DNA of 64,000 bases from an uncultured Clostridia bacterium (GCA_934162205.1 CAKPIA010000003.1:97687-161686), one strand, 5' to 3'. Shown: positions 1 through 8,466, counted from the first letter of the stretch. Numbers and translations: made by a program. The notes: generated from the letters alone by a model not told the origin.

Positions 1-479
1 ATTTTTACTGTATTTTTATCTACAACTTCGACTCCTGATACATATTGTACGTTATAGGAATAAATTGAACTTGTATCTTTTAACCTATCTATTGTAAATC
101 TAACATCATCAGCTGTAAATTGCTTTCCATTTGACCAATTAACATTTTCTCTTAATTTTATTATATATGTATTATCTGCTGTTTTTGCCCATTCTGTTGC
201 TAATGCTCCCTCTGCTTTAAAATCTTCTGTAATATTTATTAATGGGTCAAATATCAATTTGGATATTTCTTGCACATTTCTATTTTTACTTATAATAGGA
301 TTTATATTGTCAAGTTGAGAAATTGATAAGTTAAGTTCTTTACTTTTTTCTTGATTACTTGTTTGTTCTTGGTCAATTCCTTTTGTTCCAGAATCATTAT
401 TTTTTATTTTATATACAGCAAATATTATTATAATTATAATAAATACTAAGAATATATATTTAAAAAAATTATTTTTCAT
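1..479 (-). CDS. Extracellular peptide-binding protein (SBP family 5), N-terminal part
   Basis: The first about 160 codons are present; the gene runs off the left edge. The start ATG at 477-479 follows an AGAGGTGAAAT ribosome binding site. The protein opens with a short basic stretch and a hydrophobic segment (about residues 5-23), so it is secreted or membrane anchored; I see no clear lipobox cysteine. A charged linker follows. The mature part carries the family 5 solute-binding signatures: a DPLINITED-like motif, then WSNGKQFTADDVRFTIDRL (tryptophan, glycine, AxDV). Members bind oligopeptides or nickel outside the cell for an ABC importer. No importer genes are visible, so the ligand is unknown. 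Confidence 0.85.
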   Translation of the reverse strand, partial: MKNNFFKYIFLVFIIIIIIFAVYKIKNNDSGTKGIDQEQTSNQEKSKELNLSISQLDNINPIISKNRNVQEISKLIFDPLINITEDFKAEGALATEWAKTADNTYIIKLRENVNWSNGKQFTADDVRFTIDRLKDTSSIYSYNVQYVSGVEVVDKNTVK

Positions 480-580
480 ATTTCACCTCTTTTTTACAAA
501 GTAATAATACATTAAACTAATATTTTTTTCAAGATTTTTTAAAACAAATTTATAAAATAAATTTTCTGTAGAGTGTAATT

Positions 581-620
581 TTATATATTATGAAAGTTGC
601 ATAACTTTCATAATATATAA
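581..620. other. Perfect 18-bp inverted repeat
   Basis: Positions 581-598 and 603-620 are perfectly complementary around a 4-base GCAT loop. The T-run lies upstream rather than downstream of it for the spoVS transcript, so it is not a textbook terminator for that gene. It may be a cruciform, an operator or a processing hairpin between spoVS and the solute-binding gene. Confidence 0.6.
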
Positions 621-651
621 AAAAAGACAACCACATTATTGTTTTAATGTG
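619..651 (-). terminator. Probable intrinsic terminator of spoVS
   Basis: On the minus strand a CACATT/AATGTG stem (632-637 with 646-651) is followed after a few bases by a run of seven T residues. It lies just downstream of the spoVS stop. The stem is short, so efficiency is uncertain. Confidence 0.5.
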
Positions 652-676
652 AATTGCCCCCAATTTATATTAAAAA

Positions 677-940
677 TTATTTTCTAGATTCTACTATAAG
701 TTTTATACCTGTTCTATCTTCCCCCTCTACTTCTACTTCTGCAAATGCAGGTATACATACTAAATCTACTCCAGCCGGTGCTACAAAACCTCTTGCTATA
801 GCTACTGCTTTTACTGCTTGATTTAGAGCTCCAGCTCCAATTGCTTGCATTTCTGCTTTTTGTGATTCTTTAACCAAACCTGCAATAGCTCCTGCTACTG
901 AATTTGGGTTTGATTTTGATGAAATTTTTAAAATTTCCAT
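677..940 (-). CDS. spoVS: Stage V sporulation protein S
   Basis: The 87-residue protein has the usual SpoVS length and begins MEILKISSKSNPNSVAGAIAG, which matches the family along its whole length, including the conserved alanine-rich helix and IKLIVESRK ending. SpoVS is a small Alba-like dimer, thought to bind nucleic acid, that is needed for late spore development in Bacillus; homologues also occur in non-sporulating species. An AGGAGG ribosome binding site sits 8 bases before the ATG. A sigma-A-like promoter lies directly upstream. The gene lies downstream of ymdB on the same strand, the arrangement seen next to rny in many Firmicutes. Confidence 0.95.
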   Translation of the reverse strand: MEILKISSKSNPNSVAGAIAGLVKESQKAEMQAIGAGALNQAVKAVAIARGFVAPAGVDLVCIPAFAEVEVEGEDRTGIKLIVESRK

Positions 941-996
941 TTTCTTTTGCCTCCTATAATATTAAATTTTTATTGCAACTTCTTTTTGCATTTCGT

Positions 997-1025
997 ATTT
1001 TACAATATATGGAAAAATATGTCTA
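997..1025 (-). promoter_or_regulatory. Sigma-A-like promoter of spoVS
   Basis: On the minus strand TAGACA (1020-1025) and TAAAAT (997-1002) are separated by 17 bases. The predicted leader is about 50 nt and contains the AGGAGG site. Confidence 0.6.
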
Positions 1026-1128
1026 GCCTTTTTTGGAAATTTTTTACATTTTTCATCGTACATTTTCAATTATTTTCGACAAATAATAATTTAAGTTTTT
1101 ATTATATCTTTATTTAATACAATATTGC

Positions 1129-1899
1129 TTATAATCTTACTCTTTTAATATTTTCAACTTTGTTTGTTTCATCATTAATTTCAAAAATACATCCATTAAA
1201 CATACTTTTACCTACAGCTATTCTATATCTTTCTGGTAGTGTTGTTTCAAATCTTTTTATTGATGCACTTATATCCATTCCGATAACAGAATTTTCAGGA
1301 CCTGTCATCCCAATATCTGTTATATAACCTGTTCCATTTGGTAATATTTTTTCATCTGATGTTTGTACATGTGTATGTGTACCAAACATTGCTGTTATTT
1401 TTCCATCTAAATAATATCCCATAGCAATTTTTTCTGCTGTTGCTTCTGCATGAAAATCTATTATTATTATATCAGCTTTATTTTTTATATTAGATATTAT
1501 CTCTTTTGCTTTTAAAAATGGATTTTCTGATAAAACTCCCATATCAACTCTACCAATTAAATTTATAACCGCAATCTTTTTTCCTTTGCATTCATATATA
1601 TTAAAACCTTTTCCTACAACATCTTTAGGATAATTTGCTGGTCTTATTAATTTTGGATTATCTATAAATTTAAATATATCCTTTTTTCCCCAAGTATGAT
1701 TTCCCATTGTTACAACATCAGTACCTGCACTTATTAAATCATTAAAATTCTTTTCTGTTATTCCCATACCTTCTGCTGCATTTTCTCCATTTGTTATAAC
1801 AAAATCTATATTTTCTTGTTTTTTTAAGTCCTCTAATATTGATTTTACCTTTTTTACACCTATATCTCCAACGATATCTCCAATAGCTAAAATTTTCAA
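1129..1899 (-). CDS. ymdB: YmdB-family metallophosphodiesterase
   Basis: The 256-residue protein is full length for the YmdB (TIGR00282) family of calcineurin-like phosphoesterases. Metal-ligand motifs are visible in order: GDIVGD near residue 7, NGEN at 37-40, GNHTW at 66-70, then HAEAT and GTHTHVQT in the second half. In Bacillus subtilis YmdB hydrolyses 2',3'-cyclic nucleotides and affects the choice between biofilm and motility. The start is TTG at 1897-1899, chosen because GAAGGA lies 6 bases upstream and the product begins with the conserved MKILAIGD. The gene has its own promoter. rny lies nearby on the same strand, with one opposite-strand gene between them, and YmdB is known to act with RNase Y. 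Confidence 0.95.
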   Translation of the reverse strand: MKILAIGDIVGDIGVKKVKSILEDLKKQENIDFVITNGENAAEGMGITEKNFNDLISAGTDVVTMGNHTWGKKDIFKFIDNPKLIRPANYPKDVVGKGFNIYECKGKKIAVINLIGRVDMGVLSENPFLKAKEIISNIKNKADIIIIDFHAEATAEKIAMGYYLDGKITAMFGTHTHVQTSDEKILPNGTGYITDIGMTGPENSVIGMDISASIKRFETTLPERYRIAVGKSMFNGCIFEINDETNKVENIKRVRL

Positions 1900-1930
1900 C
1901 TTATTTCCTTCTTTCTATTCAATTTACGTT

Positions 1931-1959
1931 ATCATACTATATATTTCAAATTTAATCAA
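1931..1959 (-). promoter_or_regulatory. Sigma-A-like promoter of ymdB
   Basis: On the minus strand TTGATT (1954-1959) and TATGAT (1931-1936) are separated by 17 bases. It is divergent from, and nearly abuts, the promoter of the small plus-strand gene. Confidence 0.6.
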
Positions 1960-1961
1960 GC

Positions 1962-1990
1962 TTGTATTTTTTATTGTTTTATGTTAATAT
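1962..1990 (+). promoter_or_regulatory. Sigma-A-like promoter of the small ORF at 2034
   Basis: TTGTAT (1962-1967) and TAATAT (1985-1990) are separated by 17 bases. The leader to the ATG at 2034 would be about 35 nt and includes AAGGAGGAC. Confidence 0.5.
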
Positions 1991-2033
1991 AAATATAACC
2001 TATTGATTTTTTATTTGCAAAGGAGGACTTTCT

Positions 2034-2321
2034 ATGCAAAAAAATGAAAGCAAAAATTTACTAGTTTTAGTAAAGACCAACTTACTTTTAGAAGAAGTTG
2101 GATTTGATTCTTTACGGAATTGTATAGCAAATTTGAATTATGATGACATAGAGTTATATCAAGAATTCGAATACGATTTTGATAAGGAAGAAGTTGTTGC
2201 AAAACGTTGTAGCTTTTATGAAGCTCCAACAAACTTAGCAAGAAAGTTATTTAATAAGATTCAAAAAGAGGATTTTATTTTTATTTCTTTTGATAATCTT
2301 AAAAAATTTCTTTCTATATAG
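2034..2321 (+). CDS. Small acidic protein of unknown function
   Basis: This 95-residue protein is preceded by a strong AAGGAGG site and a plausible promoter, and is followed directly by a strong terminator, so it is very likely real. I do not recognise its family. It has no signal peptide or membrane segment and is rich in Asp, Glu, Lys and Asn with a predicted mixed alpha/beta character. It is inserted on the opposite strand between ymdB and rny, which are usually adjacent on one strand. Its location suggests, but does not show, a link to RNA turnover or sporulation. Confidence 0.8.
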   Translation: MQKNESKNLLVLVKTNLLLEEVGFDSLRNCIANLNYDDIELYQEFEYDFDKEEVVAKRCSFYEAPTNLARKLFNKIQKEDFIFISFDNLKKFLSI

Positions 2322-2322
2322 C

Positions 2323-2360
2323 AAAAAAAGATTGTGACTTATAAAGTCACAATCTTTTTT
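2323..2360. terminator. Bidirectional terminator between the small ORF and rny
   Basis: An A-run, a GATTGTGACTT stem, a 4-base ATAA loop and the matching AGTCACAATC stem with a T-run form a symmetrical terminator. It serves the plus-strand small ORF and the minus-strand rny, whose stop codon lies inside it. Confidence 0.9.
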
Positions 2361-3900
2361 ATTTTGCATAATCTATTGCTCTTGATTCTCTAATAACATT
2401 TACTTTTATTTGTCCTGGATAATCCATTTCATTTTCAATCTTTTTAGCTACATCTCTAGCTAGTATTGTCATTTTATCATCATTTACTTCATCTGGTTTT
2501 ACTACTATTCTAACTTCACGTCCAGCTTGTATAGCAAAAGATTTTTCAACTCCTTCAAAAGAATCTGCTATTTCTTCTAAATTTTGTAATCTTCTAATAT
2601 ATGTTTCTAAAGTTTCTCTTCTAGCACCTGGTCTTGAAGCTGATATAGCATCTGCAGCTTGTACTAAAACTGCTTCTAATGTTTGTGGTTCCACATCTCC
2701 ATGATGTGCTTCAACAGCATTTATTACTATTGGATTTTCTTTATACTTTTTAAGTATATCAACACCTATTTCTACGTGTGTTCCTTCCATATCATGGTCT
2801 AATGCTTTTCCTATATCATGTAAAAGCCCAGCTCTTCTAGCTAATTTTGGATCTAATCCTAATTCTTCTGCCATAATTCTTGCTAAGTTTGATACTTCTA
2901 TTGAATGGTTTAAAACATTTTGTCCATAACTTGTCCTATATTTTAATTTACCAATCAATTTTATAACATCTGGATGTAAACCATTTACTCCTGTTTCTAA
3001 TACTGCTCTTTCTCCTTCTGCTTTAATTGTTGCTTCTACTTCTTCTTTAGCCTTTTCTACCATTTCTTCAATTTTGGCTGGATGAATTCTTCCATCATCT
3101 ATTAATTTTTCTAGAGCAATTTTAGCAACTTCTCTTCTTAATGGATCAAAACCTGATAAAATTACAGCTTCTGGTGTATCATCAATTATTAAATCTATTC
3201 CCGTAAGTGTTTCTAACGCCTTAATATTTCTACCTTCTCTACCAATAATTCTTCCTTTCATATCATCATTTGGAAGAGATACTATTGATACTGTAGTTTC
3301 TTGTGAATGATCTGCTGCACATTTTTGAATTGCATATGTAATCAATTCTTTTGCATTTTTGCCAGCCTCTTCTTTTGCTTTTTGATCTAAGTCTCTAATT
3401 ATAGTTGCTTTTTCACTTGTTATTTGTCTTTCAATTTCTGTTAATAATCTTTCCTTTGCAGCTTCTTTTGTTAAGCCAGTTATTCTTTGTAGTTCTTCCA
3501 TTTCTTTTTCGTATAAACTTTCTAACTCTTGACTTCTTATATCAAGGTCTTGTCTTGTTTGTTCAATTTGTCTTTCTTTTTTTTCAAAATTTTCAGAACG
3601 TCTTTCTAAATTTTCTTCTTTTTGAATAATTCTAGCTTCCTGTTTTTGTATTTCGCCTCTTCTTTCTTTAATCTCTTGATCTAATTCTTTTCTACTATTC
3701 ATGATTTCTTCTTTAGCTTTAAATATTTCTTCTTTTTTCATATTCTCTGCTTCGATTTTAGCTAAATCAATTAATCTTTTAGCTTCTTTTTCAGCACCTT
3801 CTATTTTAGATTCAGCAATTTTTTTTCTTAATGTCATTCCTACTGGTACGCCTATTGCTAATGAGATTAAGACAGTGGCAATTATGATTAAAATATTCAT
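2359..3900 (-). CDS. rny: Ribonuclease Y
   Basis: RNase Y starts mRNA decay by endonucleolytic cleavage at the membrane. The roughly 513-residue protein shows the full family architecture: an N-terminal membrane helix (about residues 2-20), a long Glu/Lys/Arg/Gln coiled coil (about 25-160), a KH domain with the [10 protein letters not shown] loop (about 205-265), and an HD domain with HSIEVSNLA and LLHDIGK (about 330-440). Two in-frame ATGs occur, at 3904-3906 and 3898-3900. I prefer the second because the AGAGGTG site lies about 8 bases upstream of it but almost touches the first; using the first adds two residues. It has its own promoter, and the C-terminal IDYAK is typical. Confidence 0.97.
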   Translation of the reverse strand: MNILIIIATVLISLAIGVPVGMTLRKKIAESKIEGAEKEAKRLIDLAKIEAENMKKEEIFKAKEEIMNSRKELDQEIKERRGEIQKQEARIIQKEENLERRSENFEKKERQIEQTRQDLDIRSQELESLYEKEMEELQRITGLTKEAAKERLLTEIERQITSEKATIIRDLDQKAKEEAGKNAKELITYAIQKCAADHSQETTVSIVSLPNDDMKGRIIGREGRNIKALETLTGIDLIIDDTPEAVILSGFDPLRREVAKIALEKLIDDGRIHPAKIEEMVEKAKEEVEATIKAEGERAVLETGVNGLHPDVIKLIGKLKYRTSYGQNVLNHSIEVSNLARIMAEELGLDPKLARRAGLLHDIGKALDHDMEGTHVEIGVDILKKYKENPIVINAVEAHHGDVEPQTLEAVLVQAADAISASRPGARRETLETYIRRLQNLEEIADSFEGVEKSFAIQAGREVRIVVKPDEVNDDKMTILARDVAKKIENEMDYPGQIKVNVIRESRAIDYAK

Positions 3901-3989
3901 AATCATACACCTCTTTCTTATTAAATTTTCAATGTTCGAATAAATATATAAATTTAAAATTATTATTTTAATATATTTCTTCCTATTCT

Positions 3990-4018
3990 ATTTTATATTT
4001 ATTATTGTAAACTGTCAA
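3990..4018 (-). promoter_or_regulatory. Sigma-A promoter of rny
   Basis: On the minus strand a consensus TTGACA (4013-4018) and TAAAAT (3990-3995) are separated by 17 bases. The leader to the rny start would be about 85 nt. Confidence 0.75.
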
Positions 4019-4246
4019 GTGTTAATAGATTTTTTGTAAAAAAGTTTGTAATCTTATGTAAAATAAGTAAGATTTAATAATAGCAATATTTTTAAATATA
4101 TCTTTGCAAACATCTGTGATGTGTAATTCCTATTTCTATTCATCTTTCTTTCTCTTGTATTAATTTGTAATCTCTATTATATTTTTAGATTGTCAAAAAA
4201 CTATGTCTCATTTGACATACCTTAATATGAAAGAATGTATGTAAAT
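4019..4246. other. Non-coding stretch between rny and a lipoprotein gene
   Basis: I see no credible ORF, RNA gene or repeat here. There are weak AT-rich inverted repeats around 4050-4076 and a lone TTGACA at 4212-4217 with no good -10 element at the right distance. Confidence 0.5.
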
Positions 4247-4275
4247 TTGCAAAAATATGCAAATTGTGTTATATT
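4247..4275 (+). promoter_or_regulatory. Putative promoter of the lipoprotein gene
   Basis: TTGCAA (4247-4252) and TATATT (4270-4275) are separated by 17 bases. The leader to the ATG at 4328 would be about 45 nt. Confidence 0.5.
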
Positions 4276-4327
4276 ATATGTATATGGCGTAGTCCATACA
4301 TTATTTAGATTATTGGAGGAATTAAAC

Positions 4328-4645
4328 ATGAAGAAACGGACATTTATTTTACTGGTAATAGGTGCACTATTGATGTGCTCATTAACAGCATGTAGTACAA
4401 CATCTAATGCTTCAGATGATGCAGCAGCTGAGATGTCAAACTTTAAGGCTATCGAAGGGAAAGAATACTTAGCCTATAGTATAGACACTCGAGTTGTATA
4501 CTATATGTTTAGTACATCTTCTGATCTTGGAAATACTGGATACGGGTATGCTTATTTTGCACCATATATCAGTGAAAATGGTAATTTTTGTCGATACCTC
4601 AATGATGAGATTGTGGAAATTACTGTGGAAAATACCAACAATTAA
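4328..4645 (+). CDS. Small predicted lipoprotein
   Basis: The 105-residue product starts at the ATG preceded by TTGGAGGAATT; an in-frame upstream extension lacks a ribosome binding site. Residues 1-22 form a lipoprotein signal peptide (MKKRTF, a hydrophobic core, LTAC lipobox with C22). A short Ser/Asp/Ala linker follows. The C-terminal 65 residues (EYLAYSIDTRVVYYMFS, then FAPYISENGNFCRY) resemble the short DUF6440-like domains common in Firmicutes and phage proteins, but this is only a tentative likeness. Codon use is less AT-biased than in neighbours, and the gene sits in a plastic stretch before tRNA-Leu, so acquisition by transfer is plausible. A strong terminator follows. Confidence 0.8.
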   Translation: MKKRTFILLVIGALLMCSLTACSTTSNASDDAAAEMSNFKAIEGKEYLAYSIDTRVVYYMFSTSSDLGNTGYGYAYFAPYISENGNFCRYLNDEIVEITVENTNN

Positions 4646-4649
4646 GAAA

Positions 4650-4688
4650 AGAGAGCTGGAAAATAATTATAATCCAGCTCTTTTTTTA
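4650..4688 (+). terminator. Terminator of the lipoprotein gene
   Basis: AGAGCTGG (4652-4659) pairs with CCAGCTCT (4674-4681) and is followed by a long T-run. Confidence 0.85.
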
Positions 4689-4773
4689 TTCTTATAACTT
4701 TTTATATAATCAACTGTATATACATTTTAGCATATCATTAAAAAAAGTATATACCAAAAATATAAGAAATATC

Positions 4774-4813
4774 AAAAACTCTCTATCATCTTTTTTGACA
4801 ATAGAGAGTTTTT
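4774..4813. terminator. Orphan symmetrical terminator hairpin
   Basis: AAAAACTCTCTAT pairs with ATAGAGAGTTTTT across a 14-base loop. It works in both directions, but no intact gene ends here. It may be left over from a gene lost between the lipoprotein and tRNA-Leu. Confidence 0.65.
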
Positions 4814-4828
4814 ACGATTCAATTACTT

Positions 4829-4973
4829 GCCAAAATAAAGTAGCCACTTTAGTTTAGCAATGTCAATTTTCTCTATATTGCTTTTTTAATAATGTAAATT
4901 ATTAGTTTCATACTTGAATAATTTTGCCACATCACTATCTAACTTTACTTTTTTCATCTTAATAAGGGCAACG
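4829..4973 (-). pseudogene. Decayed ORF6N-domain (phage antirepressor-type) fragment
   Basis: On the minus strand the reading frame ending with the stop at 4886-4888 encodes KKVKLDSDVAKLFKYETNNL. This closely follows the ORF6N consensus (VMLDSDLAKLYGVETKRLN). After the in-frame stop the same frame goes on with KSNIEKID, matching the next conserved block (KRNIERF). The upstream part of the domain and the rest of the protein are missing, and I see no ribosome binding site. ORF6N domains occur at the N-terminus of phage and prophage antirepressors. The fragment lies just behind the terminator of tRNA-Leu, a frequent integration target, so it is probably a prophage relic. The identification rests on about 30 residues. 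Confidence 0.5.
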
Positions 4974-5009
4974 AAAAAATCAACCAGATTTATTTTCTGA
5001 TTGATTTTT
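4974..5009 (-). terminator. Terminator of tRNA-Leu
   Basis: On the minus strand AAAATCAATCAGA pairs with TCTGGTTGATTTT and runs into a T-run. A second hairpin (ATCTGTT with AACAGAT, about 5013-5042) precedes it after the tRNA 3' end. Confidence 0.75.
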
Positions 5010-5047
5010 GTATCTATCTGTTTTATTAGTTCGAACAGATACGTCAT

Positions 5048-5131
5048 TGGTGCGGATGAGAGGACTCGAACCTCCACGCCGTTGGCACTGGTTCCTAAGA
5101 CCAGCGCGTCTGCCAGTTCCGCCACATCCGC
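5048..5131 (-). tRNA. tRNA-Leu (anticodon UAG)
   Basis: The minus strand gives a class II tRNA with acceptor GCGGATG paired with CATCCGC, discriminator A and an encoded CCA (5048-5050). The anticodon loop is CTTAGGA, so the anticodon is TAG. A long variable arm and a GTTCGAGTC T-loop are present. Confidence 0.97.
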
Positions 5132-5229
5132 ATAACAATGTGTTATCTTTGTCATAACACATTATATATTAGCACAATCTTTATTACATTGTCAACTAAT
5201 TTTATAAAAATATTATTAAGTTTTTAAAA

Positions 5230-5667
5230 TTAAAATTTATTATTTTTCACATCTTCTACAAATTTATCTCTAATTTCTGTTGGTAGAAGAGTTATTTTTT
5301 TTATATCTCTTCTGTCTATTATTTCTGGAATATATTGTCCTCTGTCTGCATATTTAGGATCATTAGAAAATTCTGGTCCATCTCCAGTACCAAATTTTCC
5401 TCCTATATATTTGCATAAATAAAAATATTCTTTTTTATTTACTTCACCATTTTCCAAACTATACAATTGTTTTACAACTTCTACATCTATTCCAAATTCT
5501 TCTTTTATTTCTCTTTTAGTTCCATCTTCTAAAGTTTCATTACCTTCTCTTCCTCCTCCTGGAAAAGTATAATAATCCCCTATTGGATGATTTTTTACTC
5601 CAACTCTATGCATAAATGCGAATCCATTTTCTATTGGTAAAATACCAGCAACTCTTATTCTTTCCAT
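5230..5667 (-). CDS. NUDIX hydrolase
   Basis: This 145-residue protein is a single NUDIX domain. The NUDIX box GX5EX7REUXEEXGU is complete: a glycine, E at the sixth place after it, then REIKEEFGI (about residues 38-60). Such enzymes hydrolyse nucleoside diphosphates linked to another group, using Mg2+ held by the box glutamates. The ending LLPTEIRDKF resembles NUDIX proteins annotated as ADP-ribose pyrophosphatase or MutT-like, but the substrate cannot be read from the sequence. AAAGGAGG lies before the ATG. It is a single gene next to tRNA-Leu, divergent from the mgtA-like gene. Confidence 0.9.
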   Translation of the reverse strand: MERIRVAGILPIENGFAFMHRVGVKNHPIGDYYTFPGGGREGNETLEDGTKREIKEEFGIDVEVVKQLYSLENGEVNKKEYFYLCKYIGGKFGTGDGPEFSNDPKYADRGQYIPEIIDRRDIKKITLLPTEIRDKFVEDVKNNKF

Positions 5668-5759
5668 TATATTTCCTCCTTTAAAACCGTTGTTATTATA
5701 TTATTATTTTAAAAAAAATACAATAAATTTATAATAATTGTTTCATAATAAAAATATAG

Positions 5760-5768
5760 TGGTATAAT
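5760..5768 (+). promoter_or_regulatory. Extended -10 promoter of the P-type ATPase gene
   Basis: TGGTATAAT is a perfect extended -10 element (TGnTATAAT). No good -35 is needed or seen. The leader is only about 50 nt, so there is no room for an M-box riboswitch. Confidence 0.6.
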
Positions 5769-5821
5769 TTTAAAGAATTAAAATATTTACAAAATTAAAT
5801 TTACGAAAGAAGGAATTAATA

Positions 5822-8434
5822 ATGTCTAATAATGTAAAAAAAGAAGAAGTTGATGTTGTCAAATTATATGGTAATGAAGCTACATTACCAAAAGAAAATT
5901 TTATAAGAAATTATAATGTTAATTTAGATGGTCTTACACAGAATATTGCCAAAGAAAAAATCTCTAAATATGGTTTAAATGAAATTTCACAGGGTAAACC
6001 TAAAAAATGGTATAATTATTTTTTACAAAGTTTATTTAGCCCTTTTAATAGCATTTTAATAGGTATATCTTTTTTATTAATATATACAGATGTAATTTTA
6101 CCGGAAAATCCAAGCTTTGCAAATATTTTAGTTATTATTCTTTTAGTTACAGTAAGTACTTTCCTAGAATTTTTTGAAGAATATAGATCAAATAAAGCCG
6201 CTGAAAAACTAAAAGAATTAGTTGCGACTACTACAACAGTTCTTAGAGATGGTAAAAAAGTAAATTTACCAATAAAAGAAATAACTATTGGTGATATTGT
6301 TGTTCTTTCTGCAGGTGATATGATTCCTGCTGACTTAAGAGTTTTAGAATCTAAAGATTTATATGTTAGCCAATCATCTTTAACTGGTGAGTCTGATTCT
6401 GTAAAAAAACTTTCAGATACAGAAATAACTTCAGACGATATTGATAGTATATCAGATTTAGATACAATTTGTTTTATGGGGACTAATGTATTAAGCGGTA
6501 GTGCAAAATGTGTTGTAATAAAAACTGCTGATAATACTTATTTTGGAAAAATTGCTCACACATTATCACTTGGTAAACCAAAAACTGATTTTCAAAAAGG
6601 CATTGAAAGTATTAGTAAATTATTAATCAAATTCATGTTAGTTATGATTCCTATTGTTTTTTTACTAAACTTTTGGAAACATGACATTGTAACTGCATTT
6701 ACATTTGCAGTTGCAATTGCAATTGGTATAACTCCTTTACTTCTTCCTGTTATTTTATCTTCTAGTTTATCTAAAGGTGCTGTACGTATGTCAAAAAAGA
6801 AAACAATTGTAAAAAGATTAGATTCTATTCAAAGTTTTGGTGGAATGAATATTTTATGTACAGATAAAACAGGAACTTTAACAGAAGATAAAATTGTTTT
6901 AGAAAAGTATTTAGATATTAATGGCGATGAAGATATCCGTGTTCTAAAACATGCATTTTTAAATTCATATTTTCAAACCGGATTAAAGGGAAATATTGAT
7001 GAAGCAGTAATTCACAGAGCTTTAAATAATGATATGAGTAAATATACAGAAATATATAAAAAAATTGATGAAATTCCATTTGATTTTACAAGAAGACGTC
7101 TTTCTGTTGTTGTTTCTGATGGAAATAAAGCTCAAATGATTACAAAAGGTGCAGTTGAAGAAATCTTAAATATTTGTACTTTAGTAGACTATAAAGGTGA
7201 AGTTTCCAAATTAACAAATGATATAAAAGAAAATATTAGAAAAATTACTAAAAATCTAAATAAAGAAGGTCTACGTGTAATTGCAGTTTGTCAAAAAAAT
7301 GATATTAATGATATAAAAGAATTTAGTGTTGATAATGAAAAAAATATGATTCTTCTTGGTTTTATTGGATTTCTAGATCCGCCAAAAGAATCTGCCAAAG
7401 AATCAATAGAAAAATTAAACAAAGCTGGTATTAGAGTTATCGTTTTAACTGGTGATAATGCTGATGTAACTAGATGTGTGTGTAATAAAGTTGGTATTTC
7501 ATCAAAAAGAATTGTTACAGGAAGTGATATTGACAAATTAGCAGATATTGGCGTTATTAGACTTTTAAGAAAAACTAATATTTTTGCAAAACTTTCTCCT
7601 ATTCAAAAAGCAAGAATTGTAAGACTTTTAAAAGTTTCTGGAAATGTTGTTGGATATATGGGTGATGGAATAAATGATAGTCCTTCTCTTACAAATTCCG
7701 ACATTGGTATTTCCGTTGATACAGCTGTTGATATTGCCAAAGAATCTGCTGATATTATATTACTTGAAAAAGATTTAAATGTTTTATTAGATGGTGTAAC
7801 TGAAGGAAGAAGAACTTTTGCAAATTTAATGAAATATATTAAAATGGCTATTAGTTTTAACTTTGGCGAAGTTGTTTCTGTAATTATTGCAAGTGTTTTA
7901 TTGCCATTCTTACCAGAAACACCTATACAATTATTAGTTGAAGGATTGCTATATGACTTTGGACAATTAACTTTACCTTTTGATAATGTTGATAAAGAAT
8001 ATTTGCAAAAACCAAGAAGATTAGATGTTAATAGTTTAAAAAAATTCATGTTATTTATGGGACCTTTAAGTTCCGCATTTGATATGATTGTTTTTGCATC
8101 TGTATTATTCTTATTTAAAATTAAAGATGTTGCAACATTTCAAACAATTTGGTTTAGTTATAGTATAGTATCAAATCTTATGGGTATGCATATAATTAGA
8201 ACTGCTAAAGCACCATTTATTAAAAGTAATGCTAATAAAGTTGTTTATTTTTCATCAATTTTACTTAGTATTATAGGAATATTAGTTCCTTATACTTCAT
8301 TTGGTCATATGATTGGATTAGTATCTTTAGCATTAAAAGATTTATTAATTATACTAGGAGTTCCTGTAATCTATTGTATTGTAGCATTATTTGCAAAGAA
8401 ATTTTATATTAAAAAATTTGGTGAATGGATATAA
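5822..8434 (+). CDS. mgtA: Magnesium-type P-type ATPase (MgtA-like, P3B)
   Basis: The 870-residue protein has the complete P-type ATPase plan: N-terminal cation ATPase region, actuator loop LTGES (T188-S191), phosphorylation motif DKTGT (D348), hinge GDGINDS (around residue 617), and a C-terminal block of membrane helices. The motif LPFDNVDKEYLQKP in the C-terminal part and SLFSPFNSILIG near residue 70 are typical of the MgtA/MgtB subgroup rather than calcium or heavy-metal pumps. It is therefore expected to import Mg2+ across the plasma membrane with ATP hydrolysis. GAAGGA precedes the ATG. It forms a single-gene unit ending in a strong terminator. Control by Mg2+ is likely but no M-box fits in the short leader. 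Confidence 0.9.
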   Translation: MSNNVKKEEVDVVKLYGNEATLPKENFIRNYNVNLDGLTQNIAKEKISKYGLNEISQGKPKKWYNYFLQSLFSPFNSILIGISFLLIYTDVILPENPSFANILVIILLVTVSTFLEFFEEYRSNKAAEKLKELVATTTTVLRDGKKVNLPIKEITIGDIVVLSAGDMIPADLRVLESKDLYVSQSSLTGESDSVKKLSDTEITSDDIDSISDLDTICFMGTNVLSGSAKCVVIKTADNTYFGKIAHTLSLGKPKTDFQKGIESISKLLIKFMLVMIPIVFLLNFWKHDIVTAFTFAVAIAIGITPLLLPVILSSSLSKGAVRMSKKKTIVKRLDSIQSFGGMNILCTDKTGTLTEDKIVLEKYLDINGDEDIRVLKHAFLNSYFQTGLKGNIDEAVIHRALNNDMSKYTEIYKKIDEIPFDFTRRRLSVVVSDGNKAQMITKGAVEEILNICTLVDYKGEVSKLTNDIKENIRKITKNLNKEGLRVIAVCQKNDINDIKEFSVDNEKNMILLGFIGFLDPPKESAKESIEKLNKAGIRVIVLTGDNADVTRCVCNKVGISSKRIVTGSDIDKLADIGVIRLLRKTNIFAKLSPIQKARIVRLLKVSGNVVGYMGDGINDSPSLTNSDIGISVDTAVDIAKESADIILLEKDLNVLLDGVTEGRRTFANLMKYIKMAISFNFGEVVSVIIASVLLPFLPETPIQLLVEGLLYDFGQLTLPFDNVDKEYLQKPRRLDVNSLKKFMLFMGPLSSAFDMIVFASVLFLFKIKDVATFQTIWFSYSIVSNLMGMHIIRTAKAPFIKSNANKVVYFSSILLSIIGILVPYTSFGHMIGLVSLALKDLLIILGVPVIYCIVALFAKKFYIKKFGEWI

Positions 8435-8466
8435 AAAGAAGTACTTAAAATTTAAGTACTTCTTTT
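8433..8466. terminator. Bidirectional terminator between mgtA and dnaE
   Basis: AGAAGTACTTAAA pairs with TTTAAGTACTTCT around a one-base centre, flanked by A and T runs. The dnaE stop codon lies inside it. Confidence 0.9.

Noticed and set aside
4212..4240. TTGACA as the promoter of the lipoprotein gene
   Set aside because: There is no fitting -10 element at 16-18 bases. The site at 4247-4275 is better.
4886..5155. A continuous minus-strand frame across tRNA-Leu
   Set aside because: Its N-terminal third is just the tRNA read as codons, and it has no ribosome binding site. Only the ORF6N-like tail was kept, as a relic.
5700..5821. M-box magnesium riboswitch upstream of the mgtA-like gene
   Set aside because: The leader is only about 50 nt after the extended -10 element, too short for an M-box.
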